From: Kofleriaceae bacterium
Lineage (GTDB): Bacteria; Myxococcota_A; Polyangia; Haliangiales; Haliangiaceae
DNA length: 63,100 bases
NCBI GenBank assembly: GCA_018057825.1
Contig: JAGPCY010000049.1
Span: 1 to 63,100 of the forward strand
Direction of reading: 5' to 3'
The translations under genes were made by a program, and so were the position numbers. The notes under the pieces were generated by a model. The model saw only the letters and a program-made list of their open reading frames with translations, did not search any database and was not told where the DNA came from. Within the stretch, counting starts at the first letter, position 1, and every line of letters starts with the position of its first letter. Positions 18,080 through 27,807 of the stretch are shown here, piece after piece.

Positions 18080-19338
18080 GCCGCGCCGGTCAACCCGACT
18101 GGCTGGTGATCGCGCGCCGCGAGTTCCTCGAGCGCGTCCGCACACCGTGGTTCGTGATCGTCACCCTCCTCGGCCCGGTGCTCATGCTCGGCACGATCCT
18201 CGTGCCGGCGCTCCTGGGCCGCGCGGTCGACAACTCGGCGCGCATCGCGGTCGTCGATCGCAGCCCCGGTCAGCGGGTCGCGCCGGCCCTGGCGGCGCAG
18301 CTCGCTGGCGCCAAGTGGCAGGTCGAGACCGTCAGCCCCGACACTCCCGAGGCCGAGCTGCTCGGGCGGATCCGCGCCGACGCCATCGATGGCTTCGTGA
18401 CCGTGCCGGCCGAGGCGGTCGCTGGCGGCGCCGCGATCCAGTACCAGGGCGCCAACGCCGCCAACGAGCACGCGATGCGCACGCTCTACCAGGCCGTCGC
18501 GCAGGCGGTCCTGGCCCTGCGCGCCACCGACGCCGGCATCCCCGAGGGCCAGCTCGCCGCGCTCCTGGCCCCGGTCGGCTTCGCGCCGCGCCACACCACC
18601 GGCGACGCTGGCGGCGCCAGCGGCATGGCCGCGCTGATCGTGGGCTACGCCGTGATGTTCACGCTGTACATCGCGATCATCCTCTACGCGGTCAACGTGC
18701 TGCGCTCGGTGGTCCAGGAGAAGACCAACCGCATCGTCGAGATCATGGTCGCCGCCGCCAAGCCCCACGCCCTCATGCTCGGCAAGATCCTGGGCGTCGG
18801 CGCGGTCGGCCTGGTGCAGATCGCGATCTGGGTCGCGATGGCGCTCCTGACCATGCGGTTCCGCGGCGAGATCCTGGGCGTGTTCGGGATCGCCGCCGGA
18901 GCCTGGAACGTCCCGGCGCTGCGCGCGATCGACGTCGCCGTGGTGCTGATCTACTTCCTCGGCGGCTACTTCTTCTACGCCGCGATCTACGCCGCGGTCG
19001 GCGCCATGGTGTCGTCCGAGCAAGAGGCCCAGCAGGCCCAGACCCCGGTCGCGATGCTCTTGGTCATCCCGGTCCTGTGCGTGCAGCTCGTCGCCGGCGA
19101 TCCCCGCGGCGGCGCCGCCACCGCCCTGACGATGATCCCGTTCTCCTCGCCGGTGCTCATGCCCATGCGCTGGCTCCTCGGCGGCGCCACCACTGGCGAG
19201 CTCCTCGGCTCGCTCGCGATCCTGATCGCGTCGACCCTGATCGTCGCCCGCCTGGCCGCTCGCATCTACCGCGTCGGCATCTTGATGTACGGCAAGCGCC
19301 CGAGCCTCGCCGAGCTGTGGCGCTGGCTGCGCTACTGA
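18076..19338 (+). CDS. ABC-2 type permease, NatB-like
   Basis: A 420-aa membrane protein. One N-terminal transmembrane helix (about residues 22-45) is followed by a roughly 160-residue extracytoplasmic domain and then five or six helices. RSVVQEKTNRIVEIMV is the characteristic NatB/YhaP cytoplasmic motif. The GTG start at 18076 overlaps the NatA stop. Directly after the TGA the DNA turns into a hexanucleotide array. Confidence 0.9.
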   Translation: MSRAGQPDWLVIARREFLERVRTPWFVIVTLLGPVLMLGTILVPALLGRAVDNSARIAVVDRSPGQRVAPALAAQLAGAKWQVETVSPDTPEAELLGRIRADAIDGFVTVPAEAVAGGAAIQYQGANAANEHAMRTLYQAVAQAVLALRATDAGIPEGQLAALLAPVGFAPRHTTGDAGGASGMAALIVGYAVMFTLYIAIILYAVNVLRSVVQEKTNRIVEIMVAAAKPHALMLGKILGVGAVGLVQIAIWVAMALLTMRFRGEILGVFGIAAGAWNVPALRAIDVAVVLIYFLGGYFFYAAIYAAVGAMVSSEQEAQQAQTPVAMLLVIPVLCVQLVAGDPRGGAATALTMIPFSSPVLMPMRWLLGGATTGELLGSLAILIASTLIVARLAARIYRVGILMYGKRPSLAELWRWLRY

Positions 19339-19339
19339 C

Positions 19340-19555
19340 TCTCGGGTTCGGGGTCGGGGTCGGTCTCCGCCTCGGCCTCGGTCTCGGTCTCGGTCTCGGC
19401 CTCGGACTCGGTCTAGGTCTCGGTCTCGGCCTCGGACTCGGTCTCGGTCTCGGTCTCGGCCTCGGTCTCGGTCTCCGCCTCGGCCTCGGACTCGGTCTCG
19501 GTCTCGGTCTCGGCCTCGGACTCGGTCTCGGTCCCGGTCTCCGTCCCCGCCTCCC
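19340..19555. repeat. Hexanucleotide (CTCGGN)n array A
   Basis: About 215 bp made of CTCGGT, CTCGGC, CTCGGA and CTCCGC hexamers plus degenerate ends, starting just after the permease stop. All six frames stay open, reading LG/SV/RS-type dipeptides or ET/DR/RP-type dipeptides. No reading frame here has a credible start or domain, so it is treated as non-coding. It occupies most of the 361-bp gap before the first histidine kinase. Confidence 0.9.
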
Positions 19556-19673
19556 TGTCGTCCGACCTCTGCCGATCCATGCGACCGGCCGCCCCCCATC
19601 GACTCACCCCGATCGGGTGAGAAGGCCTGCAAAAGTTGCATCGCGGAGGCAGATAGTTGTTACTGTGCCGGTG

Positions 19674-19690
19674 GGGCTCACAAGGAGCCC
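19674..19690 (+). promoter_or_regulatory. Hairpin that covers the Shine-Dalgarno sequence of the first histidine kinase
   Basis: GGGCTC (19674-19679) can pair with GAGCCC (19685-19690) around the loop ACAAG. The AAGGAG ribosome-binding element (19682-19687) lies partly in the loop and partly in the 3' arm, so folding would limit translation of the kinase starting at 19700. A TTGCAT at 19636 could be a -35 element, but the matching -10 is weak. Confidence 0.35.
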
Positions 19691-19699
19691 GAGGTGGTG

Positions 19700-21484
19700 A
19701 TGCCCGACGCCCTGAAGCTGCCCGATCCCGCCGTCGTCGATCTGCTCGACGAGGTGATCCAGCTCGCCGGGCTGGGGTTCTTCGAGCACGATCACGCGGC
19801 TGACAAGATCCACTTCTCGGCCGGACTCCGCCGCCACTACGGCTGGGGCCACGATCAGCCGATCGAGCTGGCGACCGCGATCGCCCAGGTCCACGAGGAC
19901 GATCGTGAGCGCCTGGGGGCGGCGATCGCGCGCGCCCACGACCCGACCGGCGACGGTCGCTACGACGTGGTCCACCGGATCCGCCGCTACACCGACGGCG
20001 AGCTGCGCTGGCTGGCCGTCCGGGCCCAGACCTACTTCGCCGACGGTCGGCCGGTGCGGACCTTCGGCGTCGTGCTCGACGTCACCGCCCGCCAGTTCTT
20101 CGCCAGCCCCGACAGCGACCAGAGCACCGCGGCCCGGCTGTGGGACATCCTCGATCGCAGCCTCAACGAGATCTACGTCTTCGACGCGGTCACCCTGCAC
20201 TACCAGTACGTCAACGCCGGCGCCCTCAAGAACCTCGGCTACAGCGCCCAGGCCCTGGGCACGATGACGCCGCTCGATCTCGACCCGACCGCGACCGAGG
20301 CCGGCTTCCGGGCGCTGGTGGCGCCGCTCCTCGACGGCTCCCAGGCCCAGCTCGCCTTCGAGACCACCCTGCGCCGCGCCGACGGCACGACCTACCCTGC
20401 CGAGGTCCGGCTGCAGGTGATCGAGAGCGACGCCGCCCGGGTGTTCCTGGCGATGATCAACGACATCACGGTGCGCCGCGAGGCCGAGCGCGCGCGCCGC
20501 CTGGCCGAGGCGGCCATGGCCACCGCGCTCCACCCGATGGCGATCAGCCGCCCCGACGGCACGATCGAGTGGGTCAACGCCGCGCTGGTCCGACAGTGGG
20601 GCTACGACGACCCGAGCCAGCTCGTCGGCCGCCCCCGCGGCACCCTGGCCCGGCGCGACCAGGCCGAGGTCGCGGTCGCGGAGCTCCTGCGCGACGGCAC
20701 CTGGGAGGGCGAGATGACCGCGATCCGCCGCGACGGCACGACCTTCCCGGTGGAGTGCGCGATCAGCCTGATCCGCGACGACACCGGGGCCGTGACCCAC
20801 GTGGCCGGCTCGTTCATCGACGTCACCGAGCGCCGGCGCGCCGAGGCGGCGATGCGGGCGTCCCTCGAGGAGAAGGAGGCGCTCCTCAAGGAGGTCCACC
20901 ACCGGGTCAAGAACAACCTCCAGGTGGTGACCAGCCTCCTCGCGCTCCAGGCCCAGCGCGAGCGACGCCCCGAGGTCCTGACCGCGCTGCGCGACACCCA
21001 GGGCCGCGTCCGCGCCATGGCGCTCCTCCACGAGACCCTGTACCGCTCGACCAACCTGGCCCGAGTCGCGCTGTCGCCGTACCTATCGGCGATCGGCGCT
21101 CAGCTATCGCGCGCCTTCCTGTCGGACGCAGCGCCGACCCTGACGTTCCGCGTCGATGACGTCGAGCTGGCCCTCGATCAAGCCATGCCCTGTGGGCTCC
21201 TGGTCAGCGAGCTGGTCACCAACGCCCTCAAGCACGCCTTCGTCGGGCGCAGCGGCGGCGCGATCGAGGTCGCCGCGGTCCGCGACGGCGCCGCGGTGAC
21301 GTTGTCGGTCACCGACGACGGAGCCGGCCTACCGCCAGAGGTCGACCCGACGACCGGCGCGACCCTCGGGCTACGCCTGGTGCGCGCGCTCACCGATCAG
21401 CTCGGCGGGCGGCTGACCATCGACCGCAGCCGCGGCACCCGCGTCGCGATCACCTTCGACCCCGCCAGCGATGTCCCGGAGTGA
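19700..21484 (+). CDS. PAS-domain sensor histidine kinase (HisKA_2 type), copy 1
   Basis: A 594-aa soluble kinase with three PAS-like domains (about 10-125, 140-265, 270-390), a HisKA_2 dimerisation domain with [14 protein letters not shown] (probable phosphoacceptor His400) and a HATPase domain with NALKHAF and DDGAGLP boxes. No membrane segment is visible. It is a paralogue of the next gene; in both genes the phosphoacceptor histidine is residue 400. ATG 19700 was chosen; two in-frame GTGs lie just before it. HisKA_2 kinases often signal to stand-alone receivers or ANTAR/PhyR-type proteins. Confidence 0.9.
   Translation: MPDALKLPDPAVVDLLDEVIQLAGLGFFEHDHAADKIHFSAGLRRHYGWGHDQPIELATAIAQVHEDDRERLGAAIARAHDPTGDGRYDVVHRIRRYTDGELRWLAVRAQTYFADGRPVRTFGVVLDVTARQFFASPDSDQSTAARLWDILDRSLNEIYVFDAVTLHYQYVNAGALKNLGYSAQALGTMTPLDLDPTATEAGFRALVAPLLDGSQAQLAFETTLRRADGTTYPAEVRLQVIESDAARVFLAMINDITVRREAERARRLAEAAMATALHPMAISRPDGTIEWVNAALVRQWGYDDPSQLVGRPRGTLARRDQAEVAVAELLRDGTWEGEMTAIRRDGTTFPVECAISLIRDDTGAVTHVAGSFIDVTERRRAEAAMRASLEEKEALLKEVHHRVKNNLQVVTSLLALQAQRERRPEVLTALRDTQGRVRAMALLHETLYRSTNLARVALSPYLSAIGAQLSRAFLSDAAPTLTFRVDDVELALDQAMPCGLLVSELVTNALKHAFVGRSGGAIEVAAVRDGAAVTLSVTDDGAGLPPEVDPTTGATLGLRLVRALTDQLGGRLTIDRSRGTRVAITFDPASDVPE
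20836..21049 (+). repeat. Near-identical 214-bp segment shared by the two kinases (copy 1)
   Basis: This segment pairs with 22746-22959. Base-by-base reading finds only two differences (GAGCGACGC against GAGCAGCGC). The flanking kinase sequence is much more divergent. It encodes the end of the third PAS domain and most of the HisKA_2 domain. Confidence 0.9.
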
Positions 21485-21544
21485 CCCATCGGCGCGCGGC
21501 GTCATGTCGCAGGGCCCAGCCTCGGCGCGCTCGCCGGCGGTACG

Positions 21545-21576
21545 TTGGCAAGCCACGGGTACGTCGTCCAGAATAA
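21545..21576 (+). promoter_or_regulatory. Possible promoter of the second histidine kinase
   Basis: TTGGCA (21545-21550) is followed 19-20 bases later by an A/T-rich AGAATAA stretch, the only such stretch in the 125-bp gap between the two kinase genes. The spacing is longer than ideal, so this is tentative. Confidence 0.25.
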
Positions 21577-21609
21577 CCTGCTCGGGGGCCCGCCCGGCCC
21601 GAGGTGGTG

Positions 21610-23409
21610 ATGCCTAACGTCTCGACCCTGTCCGCGGCCGCGCTGGCCGATCTGCTCGACGAGGTGACCAAGCTCACCGGGATCGGGTTCCTCGACCACG
21701 ACCACCGCACGGATGAGATCTTCTGGTCGCCGGGCATGCGGCGCCATTTCGGTTGGGGCCCCAACGAACCGGTGACCCTGGGCGAGATCATCGCGCAGGT
21801 GGTGCCCGAAGATCGACCGACGATCGCCGCCGCGGTCGCCCGGGCCCACGACCCCGCTGGCGACGGCCGCTACGACGTGGTCCACCGGGTCCGCCGCCGC
21901 AACGACGGCGAGCTGCGCTGGCTGGCGACCCGCTCGCAGACCTTCTTCGAGGACGGTCGCCCGGTGCGGACGATCGGCGCGGTCACCGACGTCACCGCGC
22001 GTCAGTTCTTTGCCAGCCCGGGCACCGATCAAGGCACGGCGGCCAGGTTGTGGGACATCCTCGACCGCAGCCTCAACGAGATCTACGTCTTCGACGCGGT
22101 CAGCCTACGCTTCCACTACGCCAACGCTGGCGCCTTGCGCAACCTCGGCTACGCCCCCGAGGCGATCGGCACGATGACCCCGCTCGATCTCAAGCCGAGC
22201 TTCACCGAGGCCACCTTCCGGGCGGTGATCGAGCCGCTGCTCAAGGGCACCGTCGCCCAGCTCGCCTTCGAGACCGTCCACCGCCGCGCCGACGGCACGA
22301 CCTACCCGGTCGACGTCCGCCTGCAGGTCATGGAGAGCGACGGCAGCCGGGTCTTCCTCGCGGTGATCAACGACGTCACCGAGCGGCGCGCCACCGAGGA
22401 AGCCCGCCGCCTGGCCGAGAGCGCGATGGCGACCGCGCCGCACCCGATGCTGATCGCCCGGGCCGACGGCGCGATCGAGTGGGTCAACGCCGCGCTGGTG
22501 CGGCAGTGGGGCTACGACCACCCCAGCCAGCTCATCGGTCAGCCGCGCGACGTGGTCGTGGTGCGCGACACCCTGGCCGCATCGGCCCAGGCCCTGTTCC
22601 GCGACGGGCAATGGGAGGGCGAGCTCACCGCCCGTCGACGCGACGACACCACCTTCACCGTGCAGTGCGCGGCCGCCGTCCTGCGCGACGCCCGCGGTGA
22701 GTTGACCCACGTCATGGGCTCGATGATCGACATCACCGAGCGCAAGCGCGCCGAGGCGGCGATGCGGGCGTCCCTCGAGGAGAAGGAGGCGCTCCTCAAG
22801 GAGGTCCACCACCGGGTCAAGAACAACCTCCAGGTGGTGACCAGCCTCCTCGCGCTCCAGGCCCAGCGCGAGCAGCGCCCCGAGGTCCTGACCGCGCTGC
22901 GCGACACCCAGGGCCGCGTCCGCGCCATGGCGCTCCTCCACGAGACCCTGTACCGCTCGCCGAGCCTGTCGCGGGTGTCCTTGGCCAGCTACCTCGAGGC
23001 CATCGGCGCGCAGCTCGCGCGCTCGTACCTGACCGAGGCCGCGCCGCGGCTGACCGTCCAGGTCGACGACGTCGCGTTGCCGATCGATCAGGCCATGCCC
23101 TGCGGGCTCCTGGTCAGCGAGCTGGTGACCAACGCCTTCAAGCACGCCTTCGGCGCCGGCGCGGGCGGCTCGATCGTGGTGGCGGCGACCCGCGACCGCG
23201 AAGCGGTGGTGCTGTCGGTGTCCGACGACGGCGTCGGCCTGCCCGCCGAGGTCGACCTGACGACCACCCCGAGCCTGGGCCTGCGGCTGGTCCGCCGCCT
23301 GACCGATCAACTGAACGGCGAGCTGACGATCGAACGCGCGCGGGGCACCGCGATCACCGTTCGCTTCGAGGTCGCCCCCACCCCCGAGCCCGTGGAGATC
23401 CGGTCGTGA
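21610..23409 (+). CDS. PAS-domain sensor histidine kinase (HisKA_2 type), copy 2
   Basis: A 599-aa paralogue of the preceding kinase with the same order: three PAS-like domains, HisKA_2 with probable phosphoacceptor His400, then HATPase (NAFKHAF, DDGVGLP). The sensor parts differ clearly, whereas a 214-bp stretch around His400 is almost identical in DNA. A GAGG four to five bases before ATG 21610 can serve as ribosome-binding site. Its TGA overlaps the GTG of the hybrid kinase, so the two are translationally coupled and probably work in one pathway. Confidence 0.9.
   Translation: MPNVSTLSAAALADLLDEVTKLTGIGFLDHDHRTDEIFWSPGMRRHFGWGPNEPVTLGEIIAQVVPEDRPTIAAAVARAHDPAGDGRYDVVHRVRRRNDGELRWLATRSQTFFEDGRPVRTIGAVTDVTARQFFASPGTDQGTAARLWDILDRSLNEIYVFDAVSLRFHYANAGALRNLGYAPEAIGTMTPLDLKPSFTEATFRAVIEPLLKGTVAQLAFETVHRRADGTTYPVDVRLQVMESDGSRVFLAVINDVTERRATEEARRLAESAMATAPHPMLIARADGAIEWVNAALVRQWGYDHPSQLIGQPRDVVVVRDTLAASAQALFRDGQWEGELTARRRDDTTFTVQCAAAVLRDARGELTHVMGSMIDITERKRAEAAMRASLEEKEALLKEVHHRVKNNLQVVTSLLALQAQREQRPEVLTALRDTQGRVRAMALLHETLYRSPSLSRVSLASYLEAIGAQLARSYLTEAAPRLTVQVDDVALPIDQAMPCGLLVSELVTNAFKHAFGAGAGGSIVVAATRDREAVVLSVSDDGVGLPAEVDLTTTPSLGLRLVRRLTDQLNGELTIERARGTAITVRFEVAPTPEPVEIRS
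22746..22959 (+). repeat. Near-identical 214-bp segment shared by the two kinases (copy 2)
   Basis: Partner of 20836-21049, in direct orientation, 1910 bp apart. The identity stops abruptly on both sides within otherwise diverged paralogues, as expected from gene conversion or strong DNA-level constraint. Confidence 0.9.
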
Positions 23410-26225
23410 CCGCACACCGCATCCTGATCGTGGAGGACGAGGCCATCGTGGCGATGGACATCGCGATGCGCCTCGAGCTGTCCGGCTACCAGGTGGTCGG
23501 CACCGCGCCGTCGGCCGAGCGGGCCTTGACCCTGGCCCGGTCGCAGCGTCCGGACCTCGTGCTCATGGACATCCGGCTCCAGGGGCCCGTCGACGGCGTC
23601 GACGCGGCGATCGAGCTGCGCCGTCGCCATCAGGTGCCGGTGGTGTTCCTGACCGCCCACGCCGAGGACGCCACCATCGGCCGGGCCCGCACCGCCGAGC
23701 CGTTCGGCTACGTGCTCAAGCCCTTCGAGGACCGCGAGCTCCACGTGGTCATCGAGATGGCGCTGTTCAAGCACAAGGCCGAGGCCGAGCTGCGCCACCA
23801 GGCCCGGCTGTACGCGGTCCTGAGTCAGACCAACCAGGCCATCGTGCGCGCCGCCGATCCCCAGCGCCTCGAGCCCGACGTGTGCGAGCTGGCGGTGCGG
23901 TTCGGCGAGTTCCCGCTGGCCTGGATCGGGCGCTACCGCCCCGACGGCACGCTGGCGATGGTCGCCTGCTCATCGTCGGCGCCGGACCTGCACACCGAGA
24001 TGTGCGACCGGTGCAACGAGCTGCTCGCCGACGTCCCGCGCGCCGACGCGTGGGGCGCCAACAAGCCGTTTCGCGCCGACGCCACCGCCCTGGGCTCGCC
24101 GGCCTGGCGCGCGCTGGCCTCACGTCACGACCTCCGCGACCTGGCGGCGGTCGCGATCCGGATCGACGGCGCGGTGGTCGGCGTGCTCGGCCTGCACTCC
24201 ACCGAGGGCGCGTTCTTCGGCGCGCGCGAGGTCGCCCTGGTCGAGGAGATGGCCCTCGACGTCGGCTTCGCCCTGGGCAACTTCGCCCGCGAGGCAGCGC
24301 GCCTGGCGGCCGAGCGGACCCTGGCCGAGCGCGAGTCCCTCTTGCGCACGTTGGCCGACAACGTCCGCGACCTCCTGTGCCTGCTCGATCTCGACGGCCG
24401 CTTCGCCTACGCCACGCCGTCCTTCACCCGGACCCTGGGCTACGACGTCGGTCAGCTCATCGGGACCAAGGCCATCGACTCGGTGTTCCCGAGCGACGTC
24501 GCCGCGGTCGCGTCGGCGCTCGAGAGCTGCCTCGCCGAGCGGCGCTCGGTGTCGCGCGAGTTCCGGATCAACAACGCCGAGGGCGACGTGGTCTGGGTCG
24601 AGGCCATCGCCAACCCGGTGGTCGATGGCGACGGCCCGGTGACCGGCACCGTGGTCACCGCCCGCGACATCTCCGATCGCCGCGCCGCCGTGGCTGCGCT
24701 CCAGGATCGCGAAGATCAGCTCCGCGGCCTGTACGAGCAAGCGCCGATCGGCATCTACCGCGTGACCGCGGACGGGGTCTGGATCGCCGCCAACCCGACG
24801 GCGCTGCGCATGCTCGACCGCGCCAGCAAGGACGAGCTGGTCGCCCGCGGCCCGGGACGCGCCGGCGCGGCGCTCTCGGTGGTCCACGCCGAGGTCGCGG
24901 CCGGCGGCGCGGTCACCGGCCGGGCCCTGGCCTGGCGCGGCGCCGACGGCCAGCCCATCCACGCCCGCGTCAACGCCCGGGGCGTGATCGGCCCAGGGGG
25001 CGCCGTGCGCTTCGTCGACGTCACGCTCGAGGACGTCACCGAGATGCAAGCGGCCGAGGCCGAGCGGGCGCGCCTGGCCGCCCAGCTCACCCAGGCCCAG
25101 CGCCTCGAGAGCATCGGCCAGCTCGCCGGCGGCGTCGCCCACGACTTCAACAACATCCTCGCGGTCATCATGTTGACCCTGGCCACGCTGCGGGCCCAGT
25201 CCGAGCTCAGCGCCGACAGCCGGTCGATGCTCGACGAGGTCGACGACGCCGCCAACCGCGCCGCCGACCTGACCCGGCAGCTCCTCATGTTCAGCCGGCG
25301 CTCGGTGATGGCGGTGCGCCCCCTCGATCTCGACGAGGGCGTGCGCAGCTTGTCCAAGATGCTGCAGCGCCTGCTCGGCGAGGACATCGCGCTGCGCTAC
25401 CGCTGCGAGACCACGTCGCCGTGGATCGACGGCGACCCCGGCATGATCGATCAGGTCATCACCAACCTGTGCGTCAACGCCCGCGACGCGATGCCGACCG
25501 GGGGCGCCATCGCGATCGTCACCACGCGCGTCGAGTTCGACGAGGTGGCCGCCGCCGCGATCCCCGAGGCCCGCCCCGGCAGCTACCTGTGCCTGGCGGT
25601 CAGCGACCAGGGCCACGGCATGGACGAAGAGACCCGGGCCCGGATCTTCGAGCCGTTCTTCACCACCAAGGCGGTCGGCAAGGGCACCGGGCTCGGCCTG
25701 GCCACGGTCCACGGCATCGTCCGCCAGCACGGCGGGTGGATCGAGGTCGAGAGCCAGCCTGGCGCCGGGGCGACCTTCCGGGTCTACCTCCCGGCGCGCG
25801 GTGAGCGCCGCGACGCCGTCACCAGCGGCCCGGCCGGCGCGGCCGCCGGCAACGGCGAGCTGGTGCTCCTGGTCGAGGACGACGCCATGGTGCTGAAGGC
25901 CGCCGGGGCGGCCCTGCGCCTCCACGGCTACCGCGTCCTCGAGGCCAACGACGGCATCAGCGGGTTCGCGGCCTGGGCCGAACACGCCGACGAGGTCCGC
26001 CTGCTCCTGACCGACATGATCATGCCGGGCGGCCTGACCGGCCTCGATCTGGCCGAGCGGCTGCGCGCGGTCCGGCCCAACCTGCCGATCGTCGTGTTGT
26101 CGGGCTACAGCCCCGAGCGCGCCCTCGAGCGCGGCCACGCCCTGGGCGGCGTCACCTACGTCCCCAAGCCGTGCGCCCCCGAGCTCCTGGTCCGGGTGAT
26201 CTCCGATCGCCTGGCTGGGAAGTGA
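23406..26225 (+). CDS. Hybrid sensor: REC-GAF-PAS-PAS-histidine kinase-REC
   Basis: A 939-aa protein. The N-terminal receiver (about 1-125) has Asp55 in VLMDIRL. A GAF-like domain (about 135-290) contains several Cys residues. Two PAS domains follow (about 300-425 and 430-555). The HisKA domain has [11 protein letters not shown] (His579), then HATPase with [12 protein letters not shown], and a C-terminal receiver with Asp870 in [10 protein letters not shown]. No DNA-binding output or membrane helix is present. The GTG start overlaps the preceding kinase stop. The N-terminal receiver is a plausible target of the two upstream HisKA_2 kinases, giving a phosphorelay. Confidence 0.93.
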   Translation: MTAHRILIVEDEAIVAMDIAMRLELSGYQVVGTAPSAERALTLARSQRPDLVLMDIRLQGPVDGVDAAIELRRRHQVPVVFLTAHAEDATIGRARTAEPFGYVLKPFEDRELHVVIEMALFKHKAEAELRHQARLYAVLSQTNQAIVRAADPQRLEPDVCELAVRFGEFPLAWIGRYRPDGTLAMVACSSSAPDLHTEMCDRCNELLADVPRADAWGANKPFRADATALGSPAWRALASRHDLRDLAAVAIRIDGAVVGVLGLHSTEGAFFGAREVALVEEMALDVGFALGNFAREAARLAAERTLAERESLLRTLADNVRDLLCLLDLDGRFAYATPSFTRTLGYDVGQLIGTKAIDSVFPSDVAAVASALESCLAERRSVSREFRINNAEGDVVWVEAIANPVVDGDGPVTGTVVTARDISDRRAAVAALQDREDQLRGLYEQAPIGIYRVTADGVWIAANPTALRMLDRASKDELVARGPGRAGAALSVVHAEVAAGGAVTGRALAWRGADGQPIHARVNARGVIGPGGAVRFVDVTLEDVTEMQAAEAERARLAAQLTQAQRLESIGQLAGGVAHDFNNILAVIMLTLATLRAQSELSADSRSMLDEVDDAANRAADLTRQLLMFSRRSVMAVRPLDLDEGVRSLSKMLQRLLGEDIALRYRCETTSPWIDGDPGMIDQVITNLCVNARDAMPTGGAIAIVTTRVEFDEVAAAAIPEARPGSYLCLAVSDQGHGMDEETRARIFEPFFTTKAVGKGTGLGLATVHGIVRQHGGWIEVESQPGAGATFRVYLPARGERRDAVTSGPAGAAAGNGELVLLVEDDAMVLKAAGAALRLHGYRVLEANDGISGFAAWAEHADEVRLLLTDMIMPGGLTGLDLAERLRAVRPNLPIVVLSGYSPERALERGHALGGVTYVPKPCAPELLVRVISDRLAGK

Positions 26226-26317
26226 GCGCGCCCACCGGACGGTGACCGCGACAACTCGCCTCGCCGCGATCGCCGCGCGGGGCCCGACGACGGGTATCGT
26301 CAGCGCCGGAGGTCCCC

Positions 26318-26830
26318 ATGAACCGTCGCGATATCCTCGCCATCACCGGCGCCACCGTCGCCGCGAGCGTGTCCTCGAGCCTCTTGGCCTGCGCCCAGAA
26401 GGGTGGCGACAAGGACAAGGTTCCGGCCGCCGGCTCGGACAAGGGCTCGACCACCGGCTCGGCCGCGCCGGTCGATCCCCACGCCGGCCACCACGCCGGC
26501 GATCGCCACGGCGCGTTGACCATGGCGGTGGCTCACTGCCAGCTCGCCGGCGACGCCTGCCTGGCGCACTGCCTCGATCTGCTGGGCGGCGGCGACACCT
26601 CGATCGTCGGCTGCGCCAAGGCGGTGCGCGACATGCTCGCGGTGTGCGGCATGATCAGCGCGCTCGCGGCGTCGAACTCGCCACACCTCAAGGCCGCGGC
26701 CGCGCTGTGCGCCGCCGCCTGCCGCGACTGCAAGGCCGAGTGCGACAAGCACGCTGCCAAGCACGCCGAGTGCAAGGCCTGCGCCGACGCCTGCGACAAG
26801 GTCATCGCCGAGGCCAGCAAGCTGGCCTAG
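26318..26830 (+). CDS. Csp1-like copper-storage protein with Tat/lipoprotein-type leader
   Basis: A 170-aa protein. The leader MNRRDILAITG has a twin-arginine pair and a hydrophobic core ending SSLLACAQ, which is also a lipobox with Cys25. A Gly/Ser/His-rich linker precedes a helical domain carrying 12 Cys, many spaced CxxxC or CxxC and pointing into a four-helix bundle (VAHC, DACLAHC, AAACRDCKAEC, KACADAC). This is the pattern of Csp1/DUF326 proteins that store many Cu(I) ions. Tat export would place it in the periplasm. GGAGG seven bases before the ATG is a good ribosome-binding site. Confidence 0.82.
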   Translation: MNRRDILAITGATVAASVSSSLLACAQKGGDKDKVPAAGSDKGSTTGSAAPVDPHAGHHAGDRHGALTMAVAHCQLAGDACLAHCLDLLGGGDTSIVGCAKAVRDMLAVCGMISALAASNSPHLKAAAALCAAACRDCKAECDKHAAKHAECKACADACDKVIAEASKLA

Positions 26831-26883
26831 CGCGCCCCTACACAACCCGCGTCGATGGTCGACTCGATTCGCACCGACTCCGG

Positions 26884-27744
26884 ATGCGCCCCGTCGACCT
26901 GCACACGCTCATCCTCATCGCCTGCGCCGGCGCGAGCGTCACCGCGGTCATCTTCCTCGTGATCGGCCACCCGCGGCGGCGCGCCGCCCCCGAGCTCTTG
27001 TGGTGGGCCGGCGGGTTCGCGCTCAAGGGACTCGGCCTGGCGTTAGTCCTACAGCGCGGTCGCGTGCCGCTGGTGGTCTCGCTGCCGATCGCCAACTTGC
27101 TCGTGGTCGCCGCGACCCAGTGCGTGCTGATCGGGCTCGAGCGGTTCGCCGGCCAGTCCCGCCTGGGCGCCCACGCTGGGTTCCTCGGCCTGGCCGCGCT
27201 GGCCCTCGGCGTGTCCCACGCCTGGAGCTACCTGGCGGTGAGCATCACCATCAGCGTCCTCATCACCATCGTCATGGTGCGCTCGGTGGCCGTCGTGATC
27301 GGCCTACGGCGCGCCGGCCTGACCGGCGAACGCGGCCTCCTCGGGACCATGTTCGCCATCGAGACCACGCTGCTGGTCCTGCGCGGCGTCGCCGTCGCCA
27401 CCGGCCGCACCAAGGCCGCCGGCCTCACCCCGGACACCGGCACGGTGATCATGTACTTCACGTTGATCATCGCGCCGCTCCTGATCGGGCCGGCCCTCCT
27501 GGCCCTCATCAGCCGCCGCGAGCAGCTCGACAAGGAGCGCGTCATCGGTGAGCTGACCACGGCCCTCGACGAGGTCCGCACCCTGCGCGGCCTCTTGCCG
27601 ATCTGCTCGGCGTGCAAGCAGATCCGCGATGACGCCGGCGCCTGGGTCTCTGTCGAGGCCTACGTCAGCCATCACTCCCACGCCCAGTTCACGCACAGCA
27701 TCTGCCCGGGGTGCGAAGCGCGGCTCTATCCGGATGGGGTGTAG
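26884..27744 (+). CDS. Multi-pass membrane protein with C-terminal Cys motif
   Basis: A 286-aa protein with seven or so transmembrane helices (residues about 5-215), a short coiled linker (about 218-240) and a soluble tail with CSACKQIRDDAGAW and HSICPGC. The tail motif is common at the ends of PAS, receiver and cyclase proteins of delta-proteobacteria and looks like a metal-binding ribbon. No kinase, GGDEF or EAL domain follows, so the protein may sense through its membrane part and pass a signal by protein contact. ATG 26884 was chosen because the first helix starts there. Confidence 0.75.
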   Translation: MRPVDLHTLILIACAGASVTAVIFLVIGHPRRRAAPELLWWAGGFALKGLGLALVLQRGRVPLVVSLPIANLLVVAATQCVLIGLERFAGQSRLGAHAGFLGLAALALGVSHAWSYLAVSITISVLITIVMVRSVAVVIGLRRAGLTGERGLLGTMFAIETTLLVLRGVAVATGRTKAAGLTPDTGTVIMYFTLIIAPLLIGPALLALISRREQLDKERVIGELTTALDEVRTLRGLLPICSACKQIRDDAGAWVSVEAYVSHHSHAQFTHSICPGCEARLYPDGV

Positions 27745-27807
27745 CGGCGGCAGGTCGCCGCGGCGCCGCGGCGCGCGCGGCGCCCCGGTGCGGACGCGGC
27801 CACGACC

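Noticed and set aside
19340-19555. CRISPR array
   Set aside because: The repeat unit is 6 bp, there are no unique spacers and no cas gene is near; it is a simple-sequence array.
18147-19700. Long Arg/Gly/Leu protein read through array A
   Set aside because: Its 5' part is an out-of-frame shadow of the permease and its 3' part only translates the hexanucleotide array.
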